From Membranipora membranacea (taxonomy: Eukaryota > Bryozoa > Gymnolaemata > Cheilostomatida > Membraniporidae), in NCBI GenBank assembly GCA_914767715.1, contig OU612075.1:12340001-12404000 (forward strand): 64,000 nucleotides of DNA, given 5' to 3'. Below are positions 22,660 to 36,049 of this stretch, piece by piece (positions within the stretch are counted from its first letter, which is position 1; each line of letters starts with the position of its first letter). The notes beneath the pieces were generated by a model. The model searched no databases, was not told the origin of the DNA, and saw only the letters and a list, made by a program, of their open reading frames with translations. Position numbers and translations under genes: made by a program.

Positions 22660-22672
22660 GGGGGGGGGGGGG
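22660..22672. repeat. Poly-G run
   Basis: Thirteen consecutive G residues. Length in such runs is prone to sequencing or assembly error. Confidence 0.85.
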
Positions 22673-23584
22673 CTCCCCACTGACGGCTGGTAGCTCGGGT
22701 ATTGGGAGAAGGATTGCCGTCACTCTTTTGGCTTATCTACATCAAATACAGCTGTTCACGCCAAATGTGGGGAGAGGATATCATGGCGTCAAATAGTTTA
22801 AAGCCGACGTATGAGTTTAAGACACTTTTTGAAATTTGTTCAACCCTACCAAAATGAATCTGACAGTTGAAATGAGGAGGTGCCAAAAGTTTAGAATGAT
22901 CAGTTGGGTTCTCATATAATTTTAAAAATGTGAACTTTATTATTTGCAACTGTGAAAAGGTATCTTTTGGCAACTGCGTGAGGCATCCAGACAAAGGCAT
23001 CAGCATGAAAAACATGCCACAGACGCAAAAGGAAACTTCATTAAAATCTATCTCTACTTATCACGACATATGTGTGAGCAACTGTGTAGGACTGGGGCAT
23101 GTCATAGGTTTTTTAGGTTCCTGTCCATTAGGTCGATAATGTGTTAGGTAACCAGACAATAGTGTTGAATAGTTAAGTGGGCCAGGAGGAATATTTTTGC
23201 ACTTTTGCCATCTTATAATCAGCTGATCGATCATAATATTATTTTTGGAAACTAATATGTTGATTAAGGTACGACAAACCATGTTAATATTATTTTGAAA
23301 CCAGAAAAATATTTTAACTATTGGTCTGGTGAGTTTTGCAGTAAAAATTGATAATAAATATGCCTCGGAAGCGTAAAAATAACCAATAAGAGTAGTGAAG
23401 TCATGTTGCAATAAGTGCTTATGCATTTGCGAGTAAACACAGCAGCTTTTAAAAGCATTATTTGAGTTACTAATGTGCGACGTGTGGGTTGAAACAAGGC
23501 TTTAGAACAGACTCACCTTGGAGATCTTGTAATGACATTAACTCAATAACATATGGAAATGTGAATCTGGTCAGATTGTTAAAA

Positions 23585-24358
23585 CAATGAACTAAACCTC
23601 CAGGAAGAACAACTCATAGTTAAGCTGGCTGCTGATTGGCCAATTCCGAAAAATTGAAAAATGATGTGCATGCATAAATAATGGTCACTTGAAATTAGAG
23701 AGTGATCAGTAAAAAATGGAATTGCAATCATTAGGAGTAATTGTTTATGATGAAACATGGTTATGAGGGATAACAGGACTCATACCTTCAACTGCCTGTC
23801 CAACATTCCATGATTTAGAGTCAGATTACACATTCCTCAGCATATCTTGCTTGTATATGCGGATTTTAATGGGTTTTTCATCATTTTACAATCAAAATGT
23901 GAATGTTCAATGTATTTACCTGCAAGGTATGTGTTCTGCATAGAGATTCCAGGATTTAAAGAGTGAAAAATTAACATTTTAATGACTTTTCTCTTAATTA
24001 TTTTTGAGGTTTAAGCATTGTATATCTGAAAAGGATGGCACCTCAACTATCAATGAGCATCTTCTCTATTGTCCCATGTCTCAGTTTAGTGAAATAAACC
24101 ATCAGTTATGAGAAAATTTGGTGTCAACACCATGGCCATCAAGCCTCATCACTAAGCGTCTTCACAGAATTGCGGTTATTTTCTAGTGAGTCAGTGTATT
24201 TAGTGTAACCCACCCCTAATTGCTACAAAAGAACTTGGGCTATCATGGAGTTATGTTTCCAATTTAGTGTGTTTTTGAGAGGACAACTCTGAACCAACTG
24301 CACACACCTCAATTGGTCATGTGACTGCAGTTGTTCTTCCTGGAGGTTTGGTTCATTG
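23585..24358. mobile_element. 774-bp element with inverted ends and 7-bp duplication
   Basis: The left end CAATGAACTAAACCTCCAGG is matched in inverse by CCTGGAGGTTTGGTTCATTG at the right end; the match continues through GAAGAACAACT. Direct GTTAAAA lies outside both ends (23578-23584 and 24359-24365). The 7-8 bp duplication and CA-type ends would suit a hAT-like element. The interior has no ORF of note, so it is non-autonomous. Confidence 0.78.
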
Positions 24359-24715
24359 GTTAAAACAGGTTTCACATTTTCTTTTTCTTAACTTACCACA
24401 ACAAAGTAAATCAATTCTTTTGCCTTTCTCACCCTAAAGGCCATTCATTGTGTTGATCCACCTTCTGGTCACTCATTGCTGAGTGAGCGAGTTCTTGTAG
24501 ACATTTTGCTTCTAAATTGCCCGCTCATTGATGGAACAATATGGATTCTGAGTGAGCAATTTGTATTGAATTGATGGATTGATTGGTGAGGAGTGAGGAG
24601 TTACATTCGCAACCTTGTTCAGTTTGAACATTCATGTTTTGTGATATCACTGTTTGTTATTTGATAGATTTATTTCACTGACTGCATGTGAGACTACAAA
24701 GAAATGTTGTTTCAG

Positions 24716-27700
24716 TTACCCGCTTTGTTGCTGACTAGAGGACTGGACGCTGAGGGAGCATCATTTGGAGGGAAGCGTAGTATAAGACCCCTGCCTGATT
24801 GAAAAGACCTGCAGAAGGCTTTTCTCTCTGTTCACGAGTCTTCGCTGTTCTACTCCTCGTCAATATTATGTCCTTCCTGAGAACATATCAGAATGTGTAA
24901 GAGGGGAAAAAAGGTGGCATCAAATAGTTGCAACGACGTTTGGAGGTAAGTTCTAACTACTGTGTTTCAGGTATAATATTCAGTCCAAAAATTTCCCAAT
25001 TTCTGTCTTTCATTTTTCAGTTGGAGTGCAGTATCTCACCCTCATTGCAGCCAAGTTTTGATAATGGTAGGTTACACATCATTGTTGTAGTGTACTATGC
25101 GTGAATACAGAAAAACTTTTATAATGAAATACGATGTGAAGAATAATAACTTCAGTCAAAATATTTTTTATTCTAACTCTTTCGATACACTTGATTCCAT
25201 TAAAGGCTGGAGTTTCAAGGCTGACGGATGATGAGAATCTTGTGGATGGTTCAAAGATGAGAGCGGGTGAACAGTCTATTCTACTGGCAGAGAAGCAACA
25301 ACAGGCTTGCACCGCTCTAAAAGAGATCACTGAGGCTATGCAAGTCAGTTTTCTGTATACCTTTCCGACATTGCGTTGTTTCAGAAAAAGATTGAGCGAT
25401 AGCAGCCAAGCAGCCTATGGTACTATCCTTAGTCCTGGAGTTTTTTCCAGTTATCTCTTCTTTCCTCTACAAACAGGCCCAGTTTATGATCTCCCCAAAA
25501 TATCAATAAACACTGTTAAGCTCACAAACACAGATAAGTGCGTTTCCATTGACAGTACAGGTATAATAATTGTCCATGTGCGTTGTACATATGAACCCAG
25601 TCACGAATAGAAACATGGTGATTTATTTCCTCCTTGTTTTGTTCAGCCATGGTCAACAAATGGTGAGACAATAAAGAAGTGATGATGAAAACAAGGCTAC
25701 TCCTTTCATTATTGACTGTAGCCTCATCCTTGTTGTATTTTGAAAATTGCCACAGCCTTGACAATTGGTATAATGGCTGCGCCCTATGGGACTTCGATAT
25801 ATTTGCACCATGATCGGTACAATACCTCTATTTATTTCCCAATGTGTTATATATGAATCATGCTGTCTTGCTAGCTCCAAAAGCCTGCTTCAAAACGCGA
25901 TACTCACCATGAATAACCACTCAAAATGTAGCTCAAATCCTGTATTTTAATATATAAATGATTTCTGTCAAATCCTTAACATTGAAAACTTTTTAACAGG
26001 CCTGGAAAGAGCACCAATCGAAATTTCCCCGATTTTTTTTACTGCACATTTCAATTGCCAACATGGACACCATCGAAGGCTATAAATGCAATAAGATTTA
26101 GATTTTATATCATTTTATTTTTCGAATTTCAATTCTTTACACATTTGAGAATATTTCCATAGTATTCTTCAACTCACCTATGCAAGCTCAAATTCGTAAT
26201 TTATTTTTCTTCGAGCAGTGGTTCAACAGGCCCATGATTGGTCAAATAGGGGTGTTGTACCATCAGGTTGGAGAACTGATTGTGACAGTGAAAGCAAGAT
26301 AACACTTTAATGGAACCTAGGTTGGCTTCATCCATGCCCAGCGGCGAAACAACCGAAAACATTTTGGCTTCGATAAGCAGCAATTTACTTACCTGCACGG
26401 CATGGCTATTTATATTTCATCACATGAATAGAAAGCTAGAGTGCAGAAGACAGAGATGAAAGAATTGAAGAGACACGTGGCCAAAGAGAATGAACAGCTT
26501 GAAAAGAGAAGGAAGGCGATCGATGTGGAGTTGTCTGAAATCGAGCTGCTTGTACAGGTCTGTAGGGTAAGGGGGTTGTCAGTTTGACTAAGCCAGACAT
26601 GCTTAACCAAACTTTCGTTCTTACTCTGATCACATGCTGACTATTGTAGCCTTCCATATTCCCAAATGAAGATATATATCATCTGAGATAGTCTGAAGGG
26701 TGTGCTCACGCTTGTGGGAATACATGATACCTCATGAGTCAGCATGAAAAGGTAAGCAATGAACCCATATCTAGGATACTGACATTCATAAATTAATCGA
26801 CCAGAGAGGGAAAATTACCTAATATACGATTTTCGAGGTTAGAGTCATTATCTTTGTAATAAGATGTTTGAATGCAATATAGGCAACAACAAGTTTTATT
26901 GAAACCAACCCAGTTCAATAGTTTAAAGGCTAGTATACATGTATTCTAGTACCTAGGCCGTAAATTACATGTCCTCTAGCACCTAGGGTTGATCAGACTT
27001 GCGACCAACCAACCCTCAAGGTTGGTGTTGTGGCACAGCCTAACATTTCCTGACTCCTCTGAATTCTAATTATTCGCCTTCGGGGTCAATTAAGATCCAT
27101 GATAAACAAATAACACTGCTATTGAGATCGACATCAGATGTCAATCGTAATTTTGCCTCCGTTACCCTTCATATTTTACGTAGTCTTTCCACATTCGTGA
27201 CTATTATGACTGCTGAATAACTATTTGTATCATGCTTCTGCTCGCTATTGCTGTCCATGCCCTTGCTGCAATCACCGGCACCTATGACTTAGCAAAGTGT
27301 GGCATCAATATTGCAATAGACCAGAAGATTGGTCCGGGAAATTTTTTTAGAGAAACTGCTTGCACATTAGTAGATGAATTCATTCATTTACCTTTAAATT
27401 TCTCTAAAGTAGATACCCTCTTCCATTACTGATGACATCAGTGTATCCCTGCAACTCCATGCTCCCTTCCCTGGTTGCCCTTAGGCATGCCTTAACCACA
27501 CCTGTGCATACAGTAAGGTCTCACAGGCCCTACTTATGTCAGCCATACGCATGATTCATGTGTAGGACGGGACAGGGTGAGAAAATGGGTCTAATATTAG
27601 AGCACTCTGCCCTGTTGTTATTCGCAAAATGGGAAACACTCCTTTGCAGAACCATTAGTGGCTGTTGTGAAGTGTTATTTATAGACAGAATAAGATATTT

Positions 27701-28985
27701 ATATAAATGTATTCGTAATTGCTCAAGTTAGTCATTGTGTAAATTTAGTTTAAATTTTCAACCATCAGGGAACTCCTTTGAAAGTACCTCTGATTTAGTA
27801 TCGGAATTTTGACCCATTCACCAATCAATCTAGCCAACACATTGGCCTGACTGGAATGAAAAAATGCATTTCTACAATTGAAGAGCGATGTCCTAACTTT
27901 CTGCTCTTTTAACAGGAATCTGCAGAAGACCGAACACAAGTTGGAGAAGCTGCAAGTTTTCGCTTTGTCAGAGGTAGAAAAGAAAATGATTGGACCTAGA
28001 GAAAAGTTTAAGAACATACCATACTTAAACTATTACCCATGACTTTACAAAAACTAATACTATATGCCATTCTGGAGATTATTATTATTATTATATATGC
28101 ACTTTATTTCACTGATCAATGTTCTGTCAAAACAAATGAGATCATGTGTAGACATCAAGATGAAGTTAATTACTAAGAAGATTGAATCTATAAAATAATC
28201 TAAAAAATTGCTCTCTGGTCAGGAAATTACACGGAAAATAATTCAAAAATATCTAAAGAACAGATTCTTCCTCAAGTCTGCAGAATCAAGTCCCGAAGCG
28301 CCTTCCTGAATCTTTATCAGGCGGTATGCAGTATCTTATTTTGAATAATTACTAGGAAGACTTTTCATTTACTTTCAAAGCCTTCATCTTGCAATAAAAG
28401 GCTACACTACAATCTTCAGTTTGTCGGAACTGAAGAACACTCGCTTAAGAGTAAGCTAACCAGCACAACATGGAAACCAAGACCCTACAAAACACATCCA
28501 TGTGTAAACTTTCCATTTCATTATCCGTAGACCCCAAATAAAATAGAAAAAGCTGTTAAACCTAAGTAAACAGAATAAGCTGTGATAATAACCAGGAAGA
28601 GCTGATCATGTCATGTCTTCAAACTTACAGGCCACCACTGAATAAGAACTGGGTTGAACACACTGTGATGTGGCGAGCACACAACTAATCCGCTATCTAT
28701 GTTAGAAAATATGAGGGTTGTTTTGGGCTAAATAGAACCGTCCTCAATCGCCCAATTCACAAAGACAATGATATTTTTCAATAAACTTATAACACTTTTT
28801 ATATCATGACTAATACGAATAATTGGTAAGATTAAATATTTACATATTTTTTGGTTGGAGAGTTGTCTGCTCAAAGAAAGGTCGATGAGGTCTCTGCTGG
28901 CTGCAACTCTCATGAGATACATGCTGGCAGCCCCAAAAGATGAAAGACAGGAAAAACTGAAATATTGGATGGAGTTGGCTTGTGG
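24716..28985 (+). pseudogene. DYNC2H1 pseudogene, stalk-region exon remnants
   Basis: Decayed exons in gene order. 24716-24945: reads IMSFLRTYQNV, stop, EGKKGGIK, stop, LQRRLE, with in-frame stops at 24898-24900 and 24925-24927 and a frameshift upstream. 25206-25343: open, 138 nt, AGVSRLTDDENLVDG to KEITEAMQ. 26432-26557: open, 126 nt, KARVQKTEMKELKRHV to VELSEIELLVQ. About 27916-28010: NLQKTEHKLEKLQ. About 28857-28985: RSMRSLLAATLMRYMLAAPK then DERQEKLKYWMELA, preceded by a frameshift. These correspond to the antiparallel stalk helices of dynein-2 and to the region after them. I find no exon for the microtubule-binding tip between 26557 and 27916, so it appears deleted. Confidence 0.85.
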
Positions 28986-29106
28986 GTAAAACAACTATGG
29001 ACAGAGCAAATTGAATAGTTTATAATAGAAAGGCTGGGCTGAATTTCAGTGAAACTTATTTAAAGTGCATTGAACATGGAGTTGTCTATTCTTTACATTG
29101 TCTTAA

Positions 29107-29484
29107 AGGGCAACCAAGGTTTCGCAGCAATGCATTAATGGGTGGCAAATAATGTGCTGGGCAGCATCAGCTTTGTGCATTACGCGATGCAAAACTCAAA
29201 GTAGTTGCTGACTCTAAGCTGGGTAACACTTCAGTTTAGGGGAGGTTCCAAGACTTTGCTGTAATAATTATAGAGTACAGGCTAAATAATAACAGGAACA
29301 GGAAACTGCTATGTGGTATTCTCTTTTAGCTGAGTTTGAGTACCTGATGGAAGAAACGTTTCACAAGAATTCTGGCTGAATAATCATCCGAATTATATTT
29401 TGCCATTTTCCCCATGCAGAAGGTGCAATCTGCTATTTAATCAATGGCCATCAATGAGAAGTTGTTTGAAACCTTGGTTGCCCT
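29107..29484. mobile_element. 378-bp TTAA MITE inside the pseudogene
   Basis: Inverted ends AGGGCAACCAAGGTTTC and GAAACCTTGGTTGCCCT are flanked by TTAA (29103-29106 and 29485-29488). The TTAA target is that of piggyBac-type transposases, and the AGG start is shared with the element at 10780. A partial second copy is at about 31827-32113. Confidence 0.85.
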
Positions 29485-29781
29485 TTAACTTGTTATATAT
29501 GATATATTATCATTATTAAATTACTGTTACAATAGTAGAAGACATGTTCTTCCATAATAGAGTACAATTTAACCCCAGTTACAAAGGTGGGTTTTAGTTA
29601 ATGATACTATCCATGAATTCACATAGAAGCCTGAGTAAAACTGCTTCATAATTTCGAATTGAAGGTTCAAATTATATGTGAGGCCTTACTAAAGGGAGAG
29701 GCAGCGCACTATCTTTCACAGCACGACTTGTGGCAGTAATGCAGGCAACATACAAATTTCTTTATTCAAGCAGTGACCCAG

Positions 29782-32700
29782 TTTAACCTGAGGCGCATTA
29801 TGAGCTCTGAAAGTGAACAGCTGATATGGAAGAGTCAAGGATTACCTTCAGATGACATTAGCATGGAAGATTCCCTCATAATATTGGAGGTAGGTTGCAT
29901 TACACGATAATCAGGACCAGCTCTAGGCGATTGCATGCCTAAAAGCGCTCATTTGATAAAATTGATGCTGATTACCAGTCTGACACCTTTTAGTGCATTA
30001 TCAGAGCTACAATCGAGTACCAATATTAATATTCGGCCTTTCAACATTTAATTTTGAGAGTTGCTGTTAGCCTCCTAACTTATTCGGCTGATATAATTGT
30101 GTATTGGCATCATATCACATTTGCTTGAAGCAACAAATCATTGGTCACCTCCAGGGCCTTGAGCGCTTTGATGACGTGGTATGAATCGCTGTCAATGACA
30201 CAGCCGGGCATTTCTTTCCATAAATTTTTGCTGTCATCATTGCTAAGTTGGTTAATCTATTAGATGGATGAAAATTACAAAATCAAGGTGTCATATATGT
30301 AAGCAAGTTGGTGGTGCAATCTGTTTTTGCTCTCAGTATCGTTGGGTGGGGGCGACGGGAACTTTTGTTTGCACTTGAAGTGTGTAACAAAACAGGAAAA
30401 TTACTGATTGGACAGAGCAGCCATTACTGAATAGTGAAGGTTGCAATCTTGGGTGAATTACAAAGCATGGCAAATACAAATCCTTCATGATATTCAACTA
30501 AAATGCTCTCATTAGTTGCTTACCTCGATATTATGATAGGATTTCTTTTGCACTCAGAATGTGTCAAAACTGGCCATCAGTCATAATCTTCACACAAATA
30601 TTGTGTCCCAGTTCCCAGAGTTAGATGGTGACATCGAGATCATGAAACATCTTGAATTTGATTACATCGGTCTTATTTCTCAAGTTTTCTCTTTCAACGT
30701 GACCTCAGGACACGTTAATGAATGCTCTTGCCATTCTCTGGAATTGCAATAATCATTTGTTCATTGACAGACCATATATCTCTGAGTCATGCTGTCGCAG
30801 ATGGAGACATTGGGTGTAAAGTTTGATGAAGATCATGTCCTATTTTGTAGATCCAAGTTCTAGAGCTACTGAGAGGTTGAAAGTTCGCATCAAGGAACAG
30901 AGACTGGAAGTTGTAAACCAACAGGTAAAGTTCTGAATCCCTGAATAATTAAATCACCGATCATTTAATCACCTAAGAATGAAAAACATCTATAAACCAC
31001 TTCATATCTCATTCATGTTATCATACTTGATGTAGCGCCTGCACCTAATTGGGGAGGCAGTTATTCTCACAAGCAAGGATCTCTGTAGCCAACGCAATCA
31101 CATTGCTATCCGAGCTTATGGTAATGTATTAGTATGATACTAAGATCTCAATTAGGTTTTGGTTTTTATATAATTCTTGGTTCATTGTTGCATCACCGTT
31201 ATTATTGTAGGATGAAAACTTCACAACAAGCGTTGAGCTGGCTGCGCATTTCAGTTAGACGCTGCTAATACAGGAAATGGATACGGTGGAGCCTATACTC
31301 TACCCACTATTACTTCGAGATCTGATCAGGTACTTGGCTTTTAAATTACGTGGAAAAGTTTTCTTAATTTCGTTCGGTGTGGAAAACTTTTACCTCATTT
31401 ATTTTACAGTTGATTGAAAGCAATCTTGAAATAGCGTTATGGATCGGGGGGTCAGATTTTCAGCCTCATTCAAATGTGTTTGGTTGTATAGGCTTGCCCT
31501 GGCCATCATGTAAATACCCGAGAACATATTGCCCTCTCAACTCTGTTGTGCCTTCCCAATGAATATTGTATTGTGTGGGCAGTTGGAATATCTCCAAACG
31601 ACTTTGCTTTCTAATGATTAATTTGTAGTTTTCCGAGACAATGAACAGTTCTCTGACTGTCAAATCACTTGTCTCACTTTCATATTCAACCCACTGTTTT
31701 GTTCACCAGTCAATGACCGCATAATTTTGTACAAACTGGAGATAAGATGATTGATTACAACTGAAGACTTCAAACTCTCCCTTTCTACCAGCTCCAGAAA
31801 TACCACCTGATGAAATAGCCATCAGAGGCGCAAAACTCAAAGTAGTTGCTGACTCTAAGTTGGGTAACACTTCAGTTTAGAGGAGGCTCCAAGACATGCT
31901 TTAATAATGATAGAGCACAGGCTAAATAATAACAGGAACAGGAAACTGCTCTGTGGTAGTCTATTTTAGCTGAGTTTGAGTACCTGATGGATGAATTATT
32001 TCACAAGAATTCTGGCTAAATAATTATCAGAATAACATTTTGTATTTTTCCCAATGCAAAAGGTGCAATCTGCTATCATTTGATGAGAACTTGTTTGAAA
32101 CCTTGGTTGCCCTTTAAGATCAATGAGTTAATTCTTTTTCACAAAACTATTTTTAGCTGGTCAGAAAACCAAGTTACACTTGTGGCTTCTTTTTGCAAAT
32201 GTTTTTCTCTATTCTGTTTTATATCTAATAGTTTATTGGAGTTTAAAAATTTTAATGGCTGTGACTCATCACCTGGGTACTGCACGGCTTTCAAGCTCAA
32301 GTAGCTCAATTCACTGCAGCCAAATGAAAAAATTTCGGTTGTGCTCACAACAGAAGTCCATCCAAAGTTTTCAAACATACTACTACGGTTGAGTCTAAAT
32401 ATTACTATATTAGACTGCAGTTTTATATAATTGCAAAGCAACTGATACAATTGGCGGGGGCTCTTTCATTTACTTAGAACAAAACACTATGACCAAAAGT
32501 ATCATCTCTTTTTTTCCTCTAGTCCTTTGCTATTTTGATCTTCCCATATATTTCACAGAAAAAATAAAACTCTTGTCAGCAATGAATTTTTTGAGGCATG
32601 AAATACTGTGATAATGATAGGTGTGATAATTTGAGGTGTTTTAAGAGGTACTTACTGCTAATAGATGAGTAGGTACTCTGTACTTTGTCTGCTGTTTGTA

Positions 32701-35700
32701 TGATTTGGAGGGGATAGGAAGCTTTCCTTGCGATGTTCAAAGGGGGTATAGCTAGACGTGTTATTTTGTGAAAGAGATACATCAACACTTTTGAAGGTTG
32801 TAGCCATGCTTGTGATGGTTTTGATCCACACTAACTGGTTTATAGGCTCCGACTAACATGATGAGAAAACTTCTCTCAGAATTCTAGATATGTAAGACTA
32901 TCGACATGAGCCATTCAAACTCACTTCAGCTATGTTTTACAATATGTTTAATGTCTACCTATGATTTAATTATTTACCCATTTTTTAAACCCATCTTCCA
33001 CAGGGTTGGACAAAGTCTTATGAGTTCTCTATGTCAGACTTGAGGGCGGACATCATAGGCAGATTTTGTCGCTGCTCGGGAAGGAATGACATACTCTGGA
33101 ATTTTCCAAGGTCTATATGAGCATCCCATAAATGGTGGAAGAGTAAACAGACCTTTTCATATCCTGGAAAGTTTGATCTTCCAAATTAACTTACCACACC
33201 ATACGTGCCTACAAACTAAGTATTATTAATAGATTTGGAGGGATTGGTAGCTTGTGTTATTCAAATGATGACGTGGATGTCATTTTATCGATATGGTGAT
33301 CTCAAATTGACCTTAACAGCTTCAATTCCGACTAGATATTCAAAAACCAGGTGTGTTAGAGTGCGGACCCGCTTATTTTGCAAATGTCATTTTTTTTTAC
33401 GGAAGCGTGGAGTACATGGCGTTCTGCTCCACCAAGTGCAAGTGGCTGACTCACTCCTCTAGGTGAGATGTGATCCTCAACTGCCAACAACTAGTTTCAT
33501 TTTGCAATTGCATTGACCAATTGGCTCAGTGTATATGCACAGCCGTTCATTTGATTGACGGTAATGGGTCTAGGGATAAAAAGGCCTTTTTATTTTTACC
33601 CTTGAGGAGTAAAATAAGCACTTGAACGGGTGTAAGCTAGTTTTGGGTTGACTTTATGTTAGCTAGCTTCATTTTGGTAACTGAGTAAAGGAGAGTGAGT
33701 ATGCATTTGCTTGTCTCAAATACCAAGCATGTGCAAAAATGTGAATCTCTTTTCCTTCGAATACTTCCCTGCAGTTAAATGGGCCCAGTGAGCTTATTGC
33801 TCTCTACTGAAGTGATATCAGCTGTCTCGATTACTAAAATATCCCTTCTTAGCAGCTGTGTAGGTGACTTAGGTTGTCAAGTTATGATGTTAAAGTTCAA
33901 GTTTGAAAAAAATGAAAATCAGAAGCTTTCTTCTGTCACTTGAACATACACTGCATTCAAAGTTCTTCTCTTCAGGACATGAACCATCACAGAGTCTAGA
34001 AGTGGGTGTTAAATACTTTGAAATTTAAAATATATGTTCGGGCGTATGTAGCATAAGTTTTCATTCTGGATTCTAATATGACGTGTGTTTTCAATTTGAG
34101 CAATCAAACATTGGGCGGGCTGCAGGTACTGGTAGTTATTTACCTACCACATTGGGCTTGGCTGTTGATGTAGATGTGTTTTGAATATCAAATTCCAAAC
34201 CCAGCAATCCAAGCAAAACTTGCGGACATGAAAAGTCTGTGTAGTAACGTGCCAAGAATTACTACCAAGTCATAGCTTTTTATGTATCACAGATTTCGTA
34301 ATTTTGATGTTTATCTATTGTTGCATATCTCCCTGTTCCCGAATGTTGTGCTAATGAGCGCTTAGACTTTCTCACACTAAGTGTAGAAATGCACAATCGG
34401 AAAATGTTGCAATTCCCACATTTCTGTTTGGACGTGCGAAATGCGTATCAAACTGGTAGGATCAACTCACACAGATAAAAAGAAACAGCTAAAAAAGGCA
34501 ACAAGACTGTAAAGCTAAGCAGCGTCTGGACCCTGGCCACTGACAGGCGTGCCAGACAAATTACATAAAGCATGTGCCATGTATTTTTACCTTCCACGCC
34601 CTTTAGGATTGATTTTATTAAACACGTTTTACCATTTGCGATTCCAATTTTCATCATCACTTGTAGGACTGTTGCATATCCGACCACTCAATGCTATGAT
34701 CATGACTTGTCCTTGTGTTGTCACCATCATCTGAGAAATCCTAACTCCCAGTTTAAAAGTGTGAAGATACTACAATGCAGGTATAAGGTGACCCTCCGGC
34801 TACATTCTGATCCCTGTAGCAAAAACAGGATTTGAAAATGTGAAAAAATATGAGCATTGCCATTTTATAACTGTCAACAATATTTCCATAAGATATCAAG
34901 AGATTATTATACAAGCTATTATACTGATAATCTGATTTTTGATATCCTGTTTACAATTTTGGACTTTGTGGACACAATCAACCCACTGCCAGAATTTGAC
35001 AAACCATCATATTTCAACTTGACCAAGAATAAAGAGAGGGCAAGCAAGAGAAACATCAGTAGTGAGGTCATCTCGCAGCTCAGGGTGCTGATGAGGGCCG
35101 ATGCTAAAGCTAGCAAGTTTAACAAGGAACTCTGGCAAAATGAACTGAGCCCTTTACTTCATCTGTGGAAGCGACTGAATCAGTTCAGCAGAATATTCTA
35201 CCAATTTGCTTCAATCTCTACCCTTTACCTTTACCTAGTCCAAATATAGTTACTTTAATTAAATGAAATTTATAGTATAACATATTTATAGAGAATTAGA
35301 TTTGATGTGGCTGTGGATGTAGATGTGGTTGAATAATCCAATTCAAAAACCAGCAAGCCAAGCAACACTTGAGGACATGAAAAGTGTGTTTAGTAACATG
35401 CCGTATATTACTGCCAAGTCATAGCTTTTATGTTTGACAGATATCCCAACTTTGATACGTTGTTATCATGCCTGATTGAAAGTGCGAAATGCGTATCAAA
35501 TTGATAGGCTCAACTCACACGGATGATAAGAAACACCTCCTAAAATTGCAGCGAGAGTGTGAAACGGACCCTGGCCATTTACAGGCATGCCATACAAAGT
35601 AAATAAAGCATGTGCCATCTGTTTTTCACCTTCTACCTACATGGACAACCGAGGAGTGGATAAGAAAAGGGGGTGTTTTGTTCACAGGTGATGCGTTCGT

Positions 35701-35798
35701 TTCTGAGTCAGATATCTGATGCTGTCAATTTCTCTGTCGCTTGGAAATTTGGTAAGAAGCTTGGGCCAATCAGTATGCCTGCCTCTGCCAGACATGCT
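29782..35798 (+). pseudogene. DYNC2H1 pseudogene, AAA5 to C-terminal exon remnants
   Basis: Remnants: 29782-29889 (open; FNLRRIMSSESEQLIWKSQG and PSDDISMEDSLIILE), 30851-30924 (open; PSSRATERLKVRIKEQRLEV), 31211-31329 (same 119-nt length as 2434-2552 but TAG at 31256-31258), about 31711-31826 (frameshifted copy of 2929-3097, cut off by a MITE), about 32253-32396 (copy of 7519-7691 without acceptor), 33004-33170 (copy of 8808-8978 with a 6-bp deletion and frameshift), 34962-35183 (copy of 11648-11869, same 222 nt, open, but both splice sites lost), 35688-35798 (copy of 10436-10546, same 111 nt, open). Copies of the exons between 3681 and 7298, and of 8073-8228, are missing. The last two remnants are in reversed order relative to the gene. 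Intronic sequence is also alignable, so this is a DNA-level duplication and not a retrocopy. Confidence 0.92.
31827..32113. mobile_element. 5'-truncated copy of the 29107 MITE
   Basis: Starting at GCAAAACTCAAAGTAGTTGC the sequence matches the interior of the element at 29107-29484 and continues to the right end CCTTGGTTGCCCT with TTAA at 32114-32117. The left terminal 75 bases are missing. The junction falls inside the decayed second AAA5 exon. Confidence 0.75.
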
Positions 35799-36049
35799 GT
35801 AAGTACTTGTTATCATATGGCTAACAATTTCACTCTTGGCCAAAGGAAAAACTATAAAATGAGAAAAAGCATAATGATAGTTAGTCATCGCTAATTAAAT
35901 TAATCATTAACACACTTCATTATCAATTCTCTTTTTCAAATTTAAAGAGTTTATTAATAATTATCAGTAAACAAACCAAAGAATAACAAAAACAATAGCA
36001 ATAACAGAAACTTTTATCGAGCAAACGCATGATTTTAAATATTTTATAG

